Assembly (NCBI GenBank): GCA_016711205.1
Contig: JADJTM010000001.1
Location: forward strand, 186,001 to 250,000
Origin: Micropruina sp.
GTDB taxonomy: Bacteria > Actinomycetota > Actinomycetes > Propionibacteriales > Propionibacteriaceae
Length of the DNA: 64,000 nt
Direction: 5' to 3'
Part shown: positions 1-8,453 of the stretch, one piece after another
Position numbering within the stretch: position 1 is the first letter of the stretch
Layout of the letters: the number at the start of each line of letters is the position of its first letter
Made by a program: the position numbers and the translations under genes
Notes under the pieces: model-generated
What the model was told of the DNA's origin: nothing
The model's input: the letters and a program-made list of their open reading frames with translations, nothing else
The model's database searches: none

Positions 1-727
1 GAATGCCCCGGTCCGACATGTTCCAGATGGTGTGCGCCTGCGCCTCGGTGTGCAGCGACACAAAATCCCAGAAGGTGTCGTGCGCCGACTGCGCCTGCGG
101 AATCTCGCGGCTGGGGTGCGGCTTGGCGGCGTGGATGATGTCGGGAAACTTGATGCCGTCCTGAATGAAGAAGACCGGAATGTTGTTGCCGACCAGGTCG
201 TAGACGCCTTCACCAGTGTAGAACTTGACCGCGAAACCGCGGGTGTCGCGCACCGTGTCGGCCGAGCCGCGCGAGCCCAGCACGGTCGAGAAGCGGACGA
301 ACACCGGCGTTTGCTCGCCCGCTTGCAGAAACGCCGCGCGGCAGATGCCCGCCGCGGCACCGTTGGCCACGAACGTGCCGTGCGCGGCCGCGCCACGCGC
401 GTGCACCACCCGCTCCGGGATGCGTTCGTGATCGAAGTGGTTGATCTTCTCGCGCAGGTGCTGGTCGGCCAGCAGCACCGGGCCGCGGCGTCCGGCCTTG
501 AGGGAGTGATCGGTGTCGCGCAGTGGCGTGCCGCCGGCGGAGGTCAGCCGGGCACCCTGCTGTGCGAACGCGGTGCCGGCCACCGGAAGCGGTGCACCGG
601 TCGGGGTGTGCGGGTCGGGACCGCGTTGGTCGTTCGCCGGTGGCAACGGCTCGGTCGGCCGATCGGGCTCGGCGAGGGCGGGCGGTTTCGGGCTGGGTGC
701 GCCGGGCGCGGGAGGGCTGGGGGACAT
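1..727 (-). CDS. katE: Catalase, large-subunit (KatE/HPII-like) type, N-terminal part
   Basis: Haem catalase that disproportionates hydrogen peroxide in the cytoplasm. The gene starts at 727 and runs off the left edge, so only about 242 codons are visible. After a proline-rich N-terminal extension (residues 1-45) the translation shows the clade-2 signature: PVAGT near 48, the [22 protein letters not shown] region with the distal haem histidine at about 109, [15 protein letters not shown] near 144-157, and [11 protein letters not shown] with the catalytic asparagine at about 182. The segment [15 protein letters not shown] is also typical of HPII-like enzymes. The long leader and these motifs favour the large-subunit clade, but the C-terminal flavodoxin-like domain that would prove it lies outside the window. 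It is divergent from the PLP cassette with an 84-bp gap. No regulator binding site was recognised. Confidence 0.93.
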   Translation of the reverse strand, partial: MSPSPPAPGAPSPKPPALAEPDRPTEPLPPANDQRGPDPHTPTGAPLPVAGTAFAQQGARLTSAGGTPLRDTDHSLKAGRRGPVLLADQHLREKINHFDHERIPERVVHARGAAAHGTFVANGAAAGICRAAFLQAGEQTPVFVRFSTVLGSRGSADTVRDTRGFAVKFYTGEGVYDLVGNNIPVFFIQDGIKFPDIIHAAKPHPSREIPQAQSAHDTFWDFVSLHTEAQAHTIWNMSDRGI

Positions 728-811
728 GTGCCGAGCCTGCCCCCCGCTCAGTCGGCAGAACACACACTCTGGGGTGAGAGGTTCACTAGGCGGGCTGGGT
801 ACCGTTTCATC

Positions 812-1840
812 ATGTCCACGGGTGGTCGTCCTGCGCTCGTCGGCGCTGAACTGGACGAGGCGGAGGCGCTGGTCGGACGCACTCCGCTCGTACCCCTGCG
901 GCGACTGCAGAGCCGCACCGATATCACGGTCTGGGCCAAGCTCGAATCGTTCAACCCCGGCGGCAGCGCCAAGGACCGCACCGCCCTGGCCATGCTGCGA
1001 CGCGGCTGGGCCGACGGATCGATCGGACCCGGTTCGACCATCGTCGAGTCATCCTCGGGCAATCTCGGCGTCGCCCTGGCCCGCTGGTGCAGCCGGCTCG
1101 ACCTGCCGTTTCACTGCGTCGTCGACAGCAAGGTCAACCGGCCCACCGCGGCGCTGATCCGGACACTCGGCGGCATCGTGCACACGGTCGATCGGCCCGA
1201 TCCGGCCACCGGCGATCTGCTGGCCGCCCGCATGGCGCGGGTGCGCGAGCTGGTGGGTCGCATCGACGGTGCGGTGTGGCTCAACCAGTACGCCAATGAG
1301 GCGGCCATCGAGGCGCACAGCGGCACCATGCGCGAGATCGCCGAAGCCCTCAACCATCGGGTCGATCGGCTGTACGTCGCGGTCAGCACCACCGGCACCC
1401 TCAGCGGTTGCCGGCGCTACGTGCAACAGCACGCGCTGGGCACCCGGCTGATCGCGGTGGACGCGGTCGGCAGCGTGCTGTTCGGCGGCGGCCGGGCCGA
1501 TCGCCAGCTGAGCGGATTCGGCGCCGGAACCGTGCCCGCCCTGGCCGCGCACGCTCAGCCCGACGACGTGGTGCGGATCAGCGAGATCGACACGGTGGTG
1601 GGCTGCCGGCTGCTGGCCCGTCGCGAGGCGATCGTCGCGGGGGCGTCGTCCGGTGCGGTCGTGCAGGCCTTCCTGCGGGACGCGGCGCAGCTGCCGTCCG
1701 GAACGCAGGTGGTGCTATTGCTGCACGACGGTGGCGTCCCCTACCTCGACACCGTCTACGACGACGACTGGGTGCGCCGGCGGCTCGGTGTCGACGCCGC
1801 GCAGCTGGAGCAACCGCCGGCCGACGGGCTCGAGCGATGA
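812..1840 (+). CDS. Cysteine-synthase-like PLP enzyme (SbnA-like)
   Basis: Fold-type II PLP enzyme of the cysteine synthase/SbnA group, 342 aa. The PLP lysine is in [11 protein letters not shown] (K54), the substrate loop is ESSSGNLG (about 91-98) and the phosphate-binding loop is STTGTLSG (about 192-199). The reading frame is open upstream to position 32, but that part is antisense to the catalase gene; homology begins at the ATG at 812. Relatives include O-acetylserine sulfhydrylases and SbnA, which makes a diaminopropionate precursor from O-phosphoserine and glutamate. The stop overlaps the next start (ATGA), so the three genes at 812-4778 are one translational unit. The substrate is not established. 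The pairing with a Y4yA-like decarboxylase rather than a cysteine pathway gene argues for an amino-acid-derived metabolite, not housekeeping cysteine synthesis. Confidence 0.85.
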   Translation: MSTGGRPALVGAELDEAEALVGRTPLVPLRRLQSRTDITVWAKLESFNPGGSAKDRTALAMLRRGWADGSIGPGSTIVESSSGNLGVALARWCSRLDLPFHCVVDSKVNRPTAALIRTLGGIVHTVDRPDPATGDLLAARMARVRELVGRIDGAVWLNQYANEAAIEAHSGTMREIAEALNHRVDRLYVAVSTTGTLSGCRRYVQQHALGTRLIAVDAVGSVLFGGGRADRQLSGFGAGTVPALAAHAQPDDVVRISEIDTVVGCRLLARREAIVAGASSGAVVQAFLRDAAQLPSGTQVVLLLHDGGVPYLDTVYDDDWVRRRLGVDAAQLEQPPADGLER

Positions 1841-3384
1841 TGCGGGTGGCGATCGTCGGTGCCGGGCCGAACGGACTGTTCGCGGCGGAACGGCTGATCG
1901 CGCACCTGGCCGCCGGTGGCGGCCGGGCGGACGTCACGGTGTTCGATCCGCAGCCGCCCGGCTGGGGAGCCGGTTACCGACCCGACCAGCCCGAGTGGCT
2001 GCGGCTCAACGTCAACGTTGCGATCGTCGCCGCCGACGGCGGGGGAGCCGGACGTCCCTCGCTCGGCCTACCCGCCTTCGCCGACTGGCGCCGTGCGCAC
2101 GGCGAGACCGACCCGCTGGATCCCTTTCCGCCACGGGCGCTGGTCGGCCGCTACCTGATCGACTGCTGGCGCGACCTGCTGACCCGGCTGCCACCAGGGG
2201 TGATGCTGCGGCACCGCGCTCAGCGGGTGACCGACCTCACCCCCGACCATGGAGCTTGGCTGATCGAGGGCACCAGCTACGACGAGGTGCTGCTGTGCAC
2301 CGGCCACGCCGGCGACTGGCCGGGCGCGCTGCGCCACGGCTGGTCCGGAACCCCGCCGCTGGTGCCCCGGGTGTACCCGGTGGACGAGTGGCTGAGCGAG
2401 GCTCGGGTGCCGTCCGGCTGCACGGTGGTCTGCCGGGGCGCGGCGCTCACCTTCATCGACGCCGCCGTCACGCTCACGCAGGGACGTGGGGGCCGGTTCG
2501 AGCGCGACGGGTACCGCGCCAGCGGTGCCGAACCCCGCCGGATCGTGCCGGTCGGCAGGCGGGGCGGCTTCATGCAGGTCAAACCCGACCCGGGCGGCCC
2601 ACTCAGGGCGCTGGACCTGCGCGGCCCCCGTGACAGAGGCCTGCAGGAGTGCGCAGCCGCCGTCGGCGACGTGGATCGGCTGCTGCAGGTCGTCTGGACC
2701 ACCGCGGCCGGCTACCTCGCCCTCGCCACCGACCAGCCGGCCGAGTTGCCGCCGCCGGGCACCGTGCCGACCCCGTCCGGCGATCCGGTGGATGGCCTGC
2801 GCCGGTCGCTGCAGGTGGCGCTCGGACGGTGGGCGCCCGGGGTGGAATGGGCGCTCGGTCAGGCCTGGCGCGACCTCTACCCGGCCATCGTCGAGGCCGT
2901 CGGCCAGCACCGGGTCAGCGCGTCCGCCTGGCCGGGCTTCGCCGCCGCGGCCGCGGCGCTCGAACCGATCGCGTTCGGTCCGCCGCCGGTCAACGCTGCC
3001 AAACTGCTCGCCCTCTGCGAGGCCGGCGTGGTCGATGCCGGCCACCTCGCCGGCGAATGGACGCAGGCGGTGGCAGCCGCCGACGTGGTGATCGACTGCG
3101 TGCTGCCACCCCCCGGCCTGGTCGCCGGCCAGTGGCCCGACACGCTCGCCCAGCGCGGCGCGCTGGTGCGCGCTGCCGGACGCCGGGGCATCGCGGTCGG
3201 CCCGGACGGTGCCTGCCTGACCGCCGCCGGCGAGGCCGTCCCGGGGCTGTCGGCAGTGGGACGACTCACCGAAGACGTGGTGATCGGCAACGACACCCTG
3301 TCGCGCACACTGCACCCGGCGACCGGGCGGTGGGCCCAGCGCGTCGCAGCCGCGTGCGCGGCGCAGGTCGTGGGCGCCCGGTGA
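1837..3384 (+). CDS. FAD/NAD(P)-binding protein of the PLP cassette
   Basis: Predicted flavoprotein of 515 aa. The N-terminus [18 protein letters not shown] is a dinucleotide-binding beta-alpha-beta with GxGxxG. A second nucleotide motif, LLCTGHAG, lies near residue 150. WLRLNVN near residue 52 fits the FAD_NAD_binding (HI0933/YhiN-unrelated, PF13454-type) proteins. The C-terminus has IGNDTLSRTLHP. Start at 1837 overlaps the upstream stop by four bases, and its own stop overlaps the next GTG start. The family is mostly uncharacterised. By analogy with N-hydroxylases and the SbnB step, it may oxidise or rearrange the product of the first enzyme; that is inference. No signal peptide or membrane segment is visible. 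Confidence 0.8.
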   Translation: MMRVAIVGAGPNGLFAAERLIAHLAAGGGRADVTVFDPQPPGWGAGYRPDQPEWLRLNVNVAIVAADGGGAGRPSLGLPAFADWRRAHGETDPLDPFPPRALVGRYLIDCWRDLLTRLPPGVMLRHRAQRVTDLTPDHGAWLIEGTSYDEVLLCTGHAGDWPGALRHGWSGTPPLVPRVYPVDEWLSEARVPSGCTVVCRGAALTFIDAAVTLTQGRGGRFERDGYRASGAEPRRIVPVGRRGGFMQVKPDPGGPLRALDLRGPRDRGLQECAAAVGDVDRLLQVVWTTAAGYLALATDQPAELPPPGTVPTPSGDPVDGLRRSLQVALGRWAPGVEWALGQAWRDLYPAIVEAVGQHRVSASAWPGFAAAAAALEPIAFGPPPVNAAKLLALCEAGVVDAGHLAGEWTQAVAAADVVIDCVLPPPGLVAGQWPDTLAQRGALVRAAGRRGIAVGPDGACLTAAGEAVPGLSAVGRLTEDVVIGNDTLSRTLHPATGRWAQRVAAACAAQVVGAR

Positions 3385-4778
3385 GCGACCTGCGCGCCGG
3401 CGTGCACGGCGAGCCGGCGCTGTCGGCTCGGCTGGAGCCCTGGATGGTCGACCTGCTGGCCGATCCGGCCCGCTGCGCAGGGTTGCTGCAGCGGTACGGG
3501 TCACCGGTCAACGTGATCGATCCGGCGCCGCTGCGCCGCAATGCGGACGAGCTGGTCGAGGCCGGATCGCGCGCGGGCGTGCAGGTTGAGCTGTTCTTCG
3601 CGCGGAAGGCCAACAAGGCGCTCAGCCTGGTGGACGAGATGCTCAGCTCCGGTCACGGTGTCGACGTGGCCAGCGAACCCGAACTGCGGCAGGTGCTGCA
3701 GCGGGGGGCACCGGGGGAGCGGATCATTCTGACCGCCGCGGTGAAGCCCGAGCCGCTGCTGCGGCTGGCCCTGCAGCATGGCGTGACCATCTCACTCGAC
3801 TCGCTGGACGAGGCCACCATCGTCGCCGACCTTGCTCGCTTACTCGGCACCATGGCGCGGGTCGCACCCCGGCTGGCCCCGCCGCCCGCGCTCGGGCTGC
3901 CGCCGACCCGGTTCGGCGACCATGCGGACGCGTGGCTCACCCTCCCCGAGGCAGGCGGGGCGCTGGACGCGGTCGGGGTGCACTTTCACCTGCACGATTA
4001 CCGTGCGGACGACCGGGCACGCATGCTCGGCCCCGCGATCGACCTGGTCACAGGCTTGCGCGAGCGCGGGCATCGTCCGAGGTTCGTCGACATCGGCGGC
4101 GGCGTGCCGATCAGCTATCTGGACGACGCGCCGCAATGGGAGACGTTCTGGTCGGCGCACCGGCTCGGCCTCGAGCGCGGCGACGAGTCGATCACCTGGA
4201 AGAACCGCGCACTGGGTGCCGTCTACCCGTTTCATCAGAGCCCCGTGCGCGGTGCGTGGCTGCGCGACCTGCTGGCCGCGCCGCTGGGTGAGGGCAGCGT
4301 TGCGGACGCCCTGCGCGCTGCGGGCCTCGCACTGCATCTGGAACCGGGGCGGGCCCTGTTGGACGGCTGCGGGCTGACCCTGGCCCGGGTGGCGTTCGTC
4401 AAGCGGCGAAGCGATGGGGTGGGCCTGGTCGGCCTGGAGATGAACCGCACCCAGTGCCGCTCGACCTCCGACGACTTTCTGGTCGACCCGATCCTGGTGC
4501 GAGCCGGCGCGGCCGGACCGCCCCTGGACGGGTTTCTGGTCGGCGCCTACTGCATCGAGGACGAAGTCATCCTGCTGCGCCGCATGCACTTCGCTCGCGG
4601 CGTGGCCGTCGGCGACGTGATCGCGCTGCCCAACACCGGCGGCTACCTGATGCACATTCTCGAAAGCGCGTCGCATCAGATCCCCCTGGCACGCAACGTC
4701 GTCCGCCGCGCCGCCGGCGTCGAACCCGATGCGATCGACACCTGGCCGAACGACCCAACCACCCGTCGTCCGGCGTAG
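3381..4778 (+). CDS. Y4yA-like PLP-dependent decarboxylase-fold enzyme
   Basis: Fold-type III (alanine racemase/DapDC-like) PLP enzyme, 465 aa, GTG start in a GTGA overlap with the previous gene. The PLP lysine motif is FFARKANKA (about 71-79, equivalent to YAVKAN of LysA). The glycine-rich phosphate loop is DIGGGVPISY (about 236-245), LEPGRAL is present near 319, and the cross-dimer cysteine/aspartate motif appears as GAYCIEDE near 391. Family members such as rhizobial Y4yA are described only as decarboxylase-like. In staphyloferrin B clusters a related decarboxylase (SbnH) acts with SbnA. No siderophore synthetase is seen here, so the product is open: a diamine, a decarboxylated amino acid or a racemised one are all possible. 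Confidence 0.82.
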   Translation: MSDLRAGVHGEPALSARLEPWMVDLLADPARCAGLLQRYGSPVNVIDPAPLRRNADELVEAGSRAGVQVELFFARKANKALSLVDEMLSSGHGVDVASEPELRQVLQRGAPGERIILTAAVKPEPLLRLALQHGVTISLDSLDEATIVADLARLLGTMARVAPRLAPPPALGLPPTRFGDHADAWLTLPEAGGALDAVGVHFHLHDYRADDRARMLGPAIDLVTGLRERGHRPRFVDIGGGVPISYLDDAPQWETFWSAHRLGLERGDESITWKNRALGAVYPFHQSPVRGAWLRDLLAAPLGEGSVADALRAAGLALHLEPGRALLDGCGLTLARVAFVKRRSDGVGLVGLEMNRTQCRSTSDDFLVDPILVRAGAAGPPLDGFLVGAYCIEDEVILLRRMHFARGVAVGDVIALPNTGGYLMHILESASHQIPLARNVVRRAAGVEPDAIDTWPNDPTTRRPA

Positions 4779-4848
4779 GCTGAAGGTGGTTCACGACCCC
4801 GCCGGCGGTCAGTGGCGACCTTCCGGCGCGACGTGGCGAGGAGGAGTC

Positions 4849-5736
4849 ATGAACACCCAGCAGTATGAGCGAATGGCGTCCGGCAAGGGGTTTGTCGCAG
4901 CCCTTGACCAGTCCGGCGGCAGCACGCCCGGAGCGTTGAAGCGGTACGGCATCGAGCCCGGAAGCTACTCCGGCGATGCCGAGATGTTCGACCTGATTCA
5001 CCACTTCCGCACCCGCATCATCACCAGTTCGGCGTTCAGTGGCGAGAAGATCCTGGCCGCGATCCTGTTCGAGCAGACGATGAACCGCGACATCGACGAC
5101 ATCGACGTGCCCGACCTTCTGTGGCACGTGAAGGGCGTCGTGCCGATCCTCAAGGTGGACCGTGGTCTGCGCGACCCGGCCGACGGCGTCCGGCTGATGA
5201 AGGACTTGCGCGGCCTTGACGCCCTGCTCGAGCAGGCGCTGACCAAGCACGTGTTCGGCACCAAGATGCGCTCGTTGGTCCAGTCAGCGAACCGGGCCGG
5301 AGTCGACGCAGTGCTGGACCAGCAGTTCGAGATCGGTGTGCGCATTCTGGCCGCCGGGCTGGTGCCGATTCTGGAACCGGAGGTCGACATCAAGGCGCCG
5401 GACAAGGCTGAGGCGGAGGCACTGGTCACCCAGGGCATTCTCGCCCGCTTGGGATCGCTGCCGCAGGGCCAGCGGGTGATGCTCAAGCTGACCATTCCCA
5501 GCCAGGCGAACCTGTACGCCGAGTTGGTCGAGCATCCGCAGGTGCTTCGGGTGGTGGCGCTCTCGGGAGGCTACTCACGTGAGGAGGCCAACCGGTTGCT
5601 GGCCCAGAACCACGGGGTGATCGCCAGCTTCAGCCGGGCCTTGACCGAGGGGCTGCGGGTGGATCAGAGCGAGGCCCAGTTCGACGCCACGCTGGCGGCA
5701 TCGATCGGGTCGATCTACGAGGCGTCCATCAGCTGA
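4849..5736 (+). CDS. fda: Fructose-bisphosphate aldolase, class I
   Basis: Schiff-base aldolase that cleaves fructose 1,6-bisphosphate to dihydroxyacetone phosphate and glyceraldehyde 3-phosphate. The 295-aa length equals that of bacterial class I enzymes. Visible motifs: ALDQSGGSTPGAL (18-30), the acidic EPEVD at 177-181 and the likely Schiff-base lysine K213 in VMLKLTIP. A strong ribosome site (GAGGAG) lies seven bases before the ATG at 4849; the frame is open upstream but without similarity. The last 22 bp overlap the convergent kinase gene. Many high-GC actinobacteria rely on class II aldolase; a class I enzyme next to sugar-acid genes may serve gluconeogenic or catabolic flux. Function is confident, regulation unknown. 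Confidence 0.95.
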   Translation: MNTQQYERMASGKGFVAALDQSGGSTPGALKRYGIEPGSYSGDAEMFDLIHHFRTRIITSSAFSGEKILAAILFEQTMNRDIDDIDVPDLLWHVKGVVPILKVDRGLRDPADGVRLMKDLRGLDALLEQALTKHVFGTKMRSLVQSANRAGVDAVLDQQFEIGVRILAAGLVPILEPEVDIKAPDKAEAEALVTQGILARLGSLPQGQRVMLKLTIPSQANLYAELVEHPQVLRVVALSGGYSREEANRLLAQNHGVIASFSRALTEGLRVDQSEAQFDATLAASIGSIYEASIS

Positions 5737-6287
5737 ATCAGGCCCTCGACGTCCGGTCGCGCCCCGGTGTTGTCCAGCCGCACATGGTGGGCGTCCGTCC
5801 ACTCGCAGCGCACGTTGCCCGCCTTGGCCCAGAACTCGTCCCAGTGGTCGAGCTTCCAGGCGTCCCGGTCGACGCCACGTTCGATCAGCCGCCGCCGGAT
5901 AGTCTCTCCGTCGACCTCGATGTGCACGACGACCGCACGGACGTCCGGCCCCCAGCCCAGCCGCGCGGCGGTCTCGGTGACGAAGCTGTCGCGACCCAGG
6001 TAGCGTCCGAACGGCGCATCGAGCACCACGGACATGCCGAGCGCCAGGTTGTCGGTGGCGACCTTGATGATCGTGTCGTACTCGAGATCCATCACGTGAT
6101 CTTGGTAGTAGGCGTTGTCATCGCGGCCATGCGGGTCGGTGCCGGCCAGCGTGAGCAGGGCTTCGGTGAAGCCGGTGGCCACGGTGTCCTTATCGATGTA
6201 GGCGGCACCCAGGCGTTGCGCGACCAGCTTGCTGGCGGTGGATTTGCCGCTGCCGGCCGGTCCGACCAGAAACATAACGGTGGGCAT
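5715..6287 (-). CDS. Gluconokinase-like P-loop kinase
   Basis: Small cytoplasmic P-loop kinase of 190 aa. Walker A is GPAGSGKST at residues 9-17, followed by YIDKDTVATGF, where gluconokinases have a substrate aspartate. VVLDAPFGRYL and HIEVDGETIRRRLIERG form the nucleoside-kinase-like lid. The ribosome site AAGGAGA precedes ATG 6287. It lies downstream of the MFS carrier on the same strand, separated by a hairpin, and its 3' end overlaps the aldolase gene. The size and fold fit AAA/gluconate-kinase-like enzymes that phosphorylate an imported sugar acid, but the substrate is inferred from context only. Chloramphenicol or shikimate kinase relatives share this fold. Confidence 0.75.
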   Translation of the reverse strand: MPTVMFLVGPAGSGKSTASKLVAQRLGAAYIDKDTVATGFTEALLTLAGTDPHGRDDNAYYQDHVMDLEYDTIIKVATDNLALGMSVVLDAPFGRYLGRDSFVTETAARLGWGPDVRAVVVHIEVDGETIRRRLIERGVDRDAWKLDHWDEFWAKAGNVRCEWTDAHHVRLDNTGARPDVEGLIQLMDAS

Positions 6288-6310
6288 GTGCGATCTCCTT
6301 TGATCGGTGC

Positions 6311-6337
6311 CTATGGGCCGGCGGAGCCGGCCCATAG
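6311..6337 (-). terminator. Hairpin between MFS and kinase genes
   Basis: Perfect 11-bp stem (CTATGGGCCGG / CCGGCCCATAG) with a 5-base loop, 16 bp after the MFS stop codon. There is no U-tract, so it could be a weak terminator or a processing/stability hairpin that separates carrier and kinase expression. Confidence 0.55.
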
Positions 6338-6352
6338 GCGAGGGGGTTCGAT

Positions 6353-7645
6353 TCAGGCGACCTGCGAGCGGTCCTTGACGAACACGCCGTAGGCAACGGC
6401 GCCGACCAGCAGCAGAATGCCGCCGACGACGAAGACCAGGGTGTAGGAACCACCGGTGGCGGCCAGGATGGCGCCGGTCACCACGGGTGCGGCCGCCGCT
6501 CCGATGAAGCCACCGAAGTTCTGGATGGCACCCAACGAGGCCACCTGATTGCTCGGGGCCACGTCGGCCGCGAGGGTCCAGAGGCAGCCGATCGGCACCT
6601 GGGCGGCGAAGTAGCCGATGCAGAGCAGGGCGATGACCGCGGGCACGTTGGTCACGAACGCGGCCGGCAGCACGGCGGCAGCGGCCAGCACGGCACCGCC
6701 GACGATCGGAATCTTGCGGGCGAGCACGGTCGTGACGCCCCGCTTCACCAGCCGGTTCGACAACCAGCCGCCGAACAGTACCCCGGCGATGCCGAACATG
6801 TACGGCAGCATCGCCACCCAGCCCATCTGGCTCAGCGTGAAGCCCAGCGAAGTCTGCAGGTAGCTGGGCAGCCAGGTCAGGTAGACCCACACGGTGTAGA
6901 AGATGCCGAAGGCGCCGAGAATCATGAACCAGGTGTTGGAGTGCTTGAAGAGCTCGCCCCAACTGGCCTGATCGGGCGTGGCCGACGACTTCGAGTCCTG
7001 CTCGGCCGTGCCGTGGATGGCGACGAGCTCTTGGACGTTGGGGTCACGGTAGAAGCGCAGCCACAGGCCGACCACGACGAAGCCGAGCAGGCCGATGATG
7101 ATGAACATGCCGCGCCAGCCGGCGGTCAGCATGATGGCGACCAGCAGGGGAGGGGCGATCGCATTGGCGATCTGCGAGCCGGTGTTGACCACGGCCACGG
7201 GTACGGCCCGGTCCTTCTCGTTGAACCAGCGCTGGTTGACCTTGAGTCCGGCGGTGAAGAACGGCGATTCGGCGATGCCGAGCAGCACGCGCAGCGCATA
7301 CATTGCGCCGAAGCTGTTGGCGGTGGCCATCAGGGCGCCGACCACCGACCAGCCGGCGGCTGCCCAGGCGAACATCTTCTTCGGGCCGAACTTGTCGACC
7401 AGGTAGCCGGCGGGCAGGTTGGCGATCGCGTAGGGCCACGAAAAGGCCGACAGCAGCAGGCCCATGGCGACGGCGTCCAGGCCGAACTCCTTGGCGATGG
7501 TGGTGTTGGCGATGCTGAGCGTCGAGCGATCGAGGTAGTTGACCACGCCACCGATCACCAACAGTGCGACTGCGCTCCAGCGCATGGTGTTGATGGCCTT
7601 GCTGACGGTGGGGATGGGGGGTGCTGTCGTTTCGGATTGATTCAT
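6353..7645 (-). CDS. MFS transporter, anion:cation symporter (hexuronate/galactonate) type
   Basis: Inner-membrane carrier of 430 aa with 12 predicted hydrophobic segments. The N-terminal motif GGVVNYLDRSTLSIAN and the loop LVDKFGPKKMFAWAAAGWS (between TM2 and TM3, the MFS motif A region) are characteristic of the ACS family that takes up hexuronates, galactonate or related sugar acids with protons. The start is the ATG at 7645 because AAGGAG lies five bases upstream; a GTG six bases earlier is too close to that site. It sits 36 bp downstream of the KDPG aldolase gene and is likely co-transcribed with it. The substrate is inferred as a sugar acid or deoxyketo acid from the neighbours. Confidence 0.88.
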   Translation of the reverse strand: MNQSETTAPPIPTVSKAINTMRWSAVALLVIGGVVNYLDRSTLSIANTTIAKEFGLDAVAMGLLLSAFSWPYAIANLPAGYLVDKFGPKKMFAWAAAGWSVVGALMATANSFGAMYALRVLLGIAESPFFTAGLKVNQRWFNEKDRAVPVAVVNTGSQIANAIAPPLLVAIMLTAGWRGMFIIIGLLGFVVVGLWLRFYRDPNVQELVAIHGTAEQDSKSSATPDQASWGELFKHSNTWFMILGAFGIFYTVWVYLTWLPSYLQTSLGFTLSQMGWVAMLPYMFGIAGVLFGGWLSNRLVKRGVTTVLARKIPIVGGAVLAAAAVLPAAFVTNVPAVIALLCIGYFAAQVPIGCLWTLAADVAPSNQVASLGAIQNFGGFIGAAAAPVVTGAILAATGGSYTLVFVVGGILLLVGAVAYGVFVKDRSQVA

Positions 7646-7681
7646 TTCCACTCCTTCGTGAGATCGGTGCCTGGCCGGGGG

Positions 7682-8332
7682 CTAGGCGGACGTGCGGGCG
7701 TTGGCGATGGCGGTGAGGAAGTTCTGGGTGGCGGCGGCGACCCGGGCGTAGTCGCCGTCCGGACGGGCTGCCTTGGTGATGCTGCTGCCAACACCCACGG
7801 CGACCACTCCGGCCTTGAACCAGTCGCCCACGTTGTCGGGGGTGGCGCCGCCGGCCGGCAGGATTGGCGTTTGGGGGAGCGGCTCGAGAATCGTCTTGAC
7901 GTACTTCGGGCCGACTATCCCGGTGGGGAACAGCTTCACGATGTCGGCGCCGGCGGCCATGGTGTCGACGATCTCGGTGGGCGTGAACGCGCCGCTGATC
8001 GACAGGGCCTGGTAGCGGTTGGCCACCGTGATCATCTCGGGGTTGAGGTTGGGGCTGACCAGCACCCGTGCCCCGGCCTGAATGCAGGCGAAGGCCGACT
8101 GGGCGTCCAGCACCGTGCCTGCGCCGATCGTCACTTCGTCGCCGAACTCACTGGTCAGCTGGCCGATCACGCCGAGCGCGTTGGGTACCGACAGGGTGAT
8201 TTCGAGGGCACGGACGCCGCCCCGCACGGCCGCGCGGGCCACGGACAGTGCCTCTTCGGCACTGGGCAGACGCACAATCAGGAGGGCGCCGGTCTGCTCG
8301 ATCGCGCTCCATGCGTTCCATTTCGTTAACAT
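7682..8332 (-). CDS. eda: KDPG/KHG aldolase (2-dehydro-3-deoxy-phosphogluconate aldolase)
   Basis: Class I aldolase of 216 aa that splits 2-keto-3-deoxy-6-phosphogluconate (or the galactonate isomer) into pyruvate and glyceraldehyde 3-phosphate. Conserved residues: R21 in LLIVRL, E44 in ALEITL, GAGTV at 71-75 and the Schiff-base lysine K133 in DIVKLFP, followed by LPAGGA. ATG 8332 is the only in-frame start before an upstream stop; its ribosome site is weak (GGAG 19 bases away). Divergent from the DeoR gene, so the shared 121-bp region is the probable control point. No phosphogluconate dehydratase is in the window, so it may act on another 2-keto-3-deoxy acid made elsewhere. Confidence 0.92.
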   Translation of the reverse strand: MLTKWNAWSAIEQTGALLIVRLPSAEEALSVARAAVRGGVRALEITLSVPNALGVIGQLTSEFGDEVTIGAGTVLDAQSAFACIQAGARVLVSPNLNPEMITVANRYQALSISGAFTPTEIVDTMAAGADIVKLFPTGIVGPKYVKTILEPLPQTPILPAGGATPDNVGDWFKAGVVAVGVGSSITKAARPDGDYARVAAATQNFLTAIANARTSA

Positions 8333-8355
8333 TGATGCACACTCTAGAACACTCC

Positions 8356-8416
8356 TTCACAACTTGTCACGCGATTTCGCAACATTCATGCTGAAGAGTT
8401 CACAACGGTTCACAGC
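8356..8416. promoter_or_regulatory. Candidate DeoR operators (TTCACAAC direct repeats)
   Basis: TTCACAAC occurs at 8356-8363 and 8399-8406, 43 bp apart (about four helical turns), with a close relative TTCACAGC at 8409-8416. They sit in the eda/deoR divergent region, where a DeoR regulator would be expected to bind. Direct-repeat operators are common in the DeoR family; binding is inferred. Confidence 0.45.
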
Positions 8417-8453
8417 CATGGAGTATGTTGTGCCCACGACTAGGAGGAATGCG

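Noticed and set aside
32..811. N-terminal extension of the first PLP enzyme, and a minus frame at 210-767
   Set aside because: The region is the 5' part of the catalase gene on the minus strand; similarity to cysteine synthases starts only at 812.
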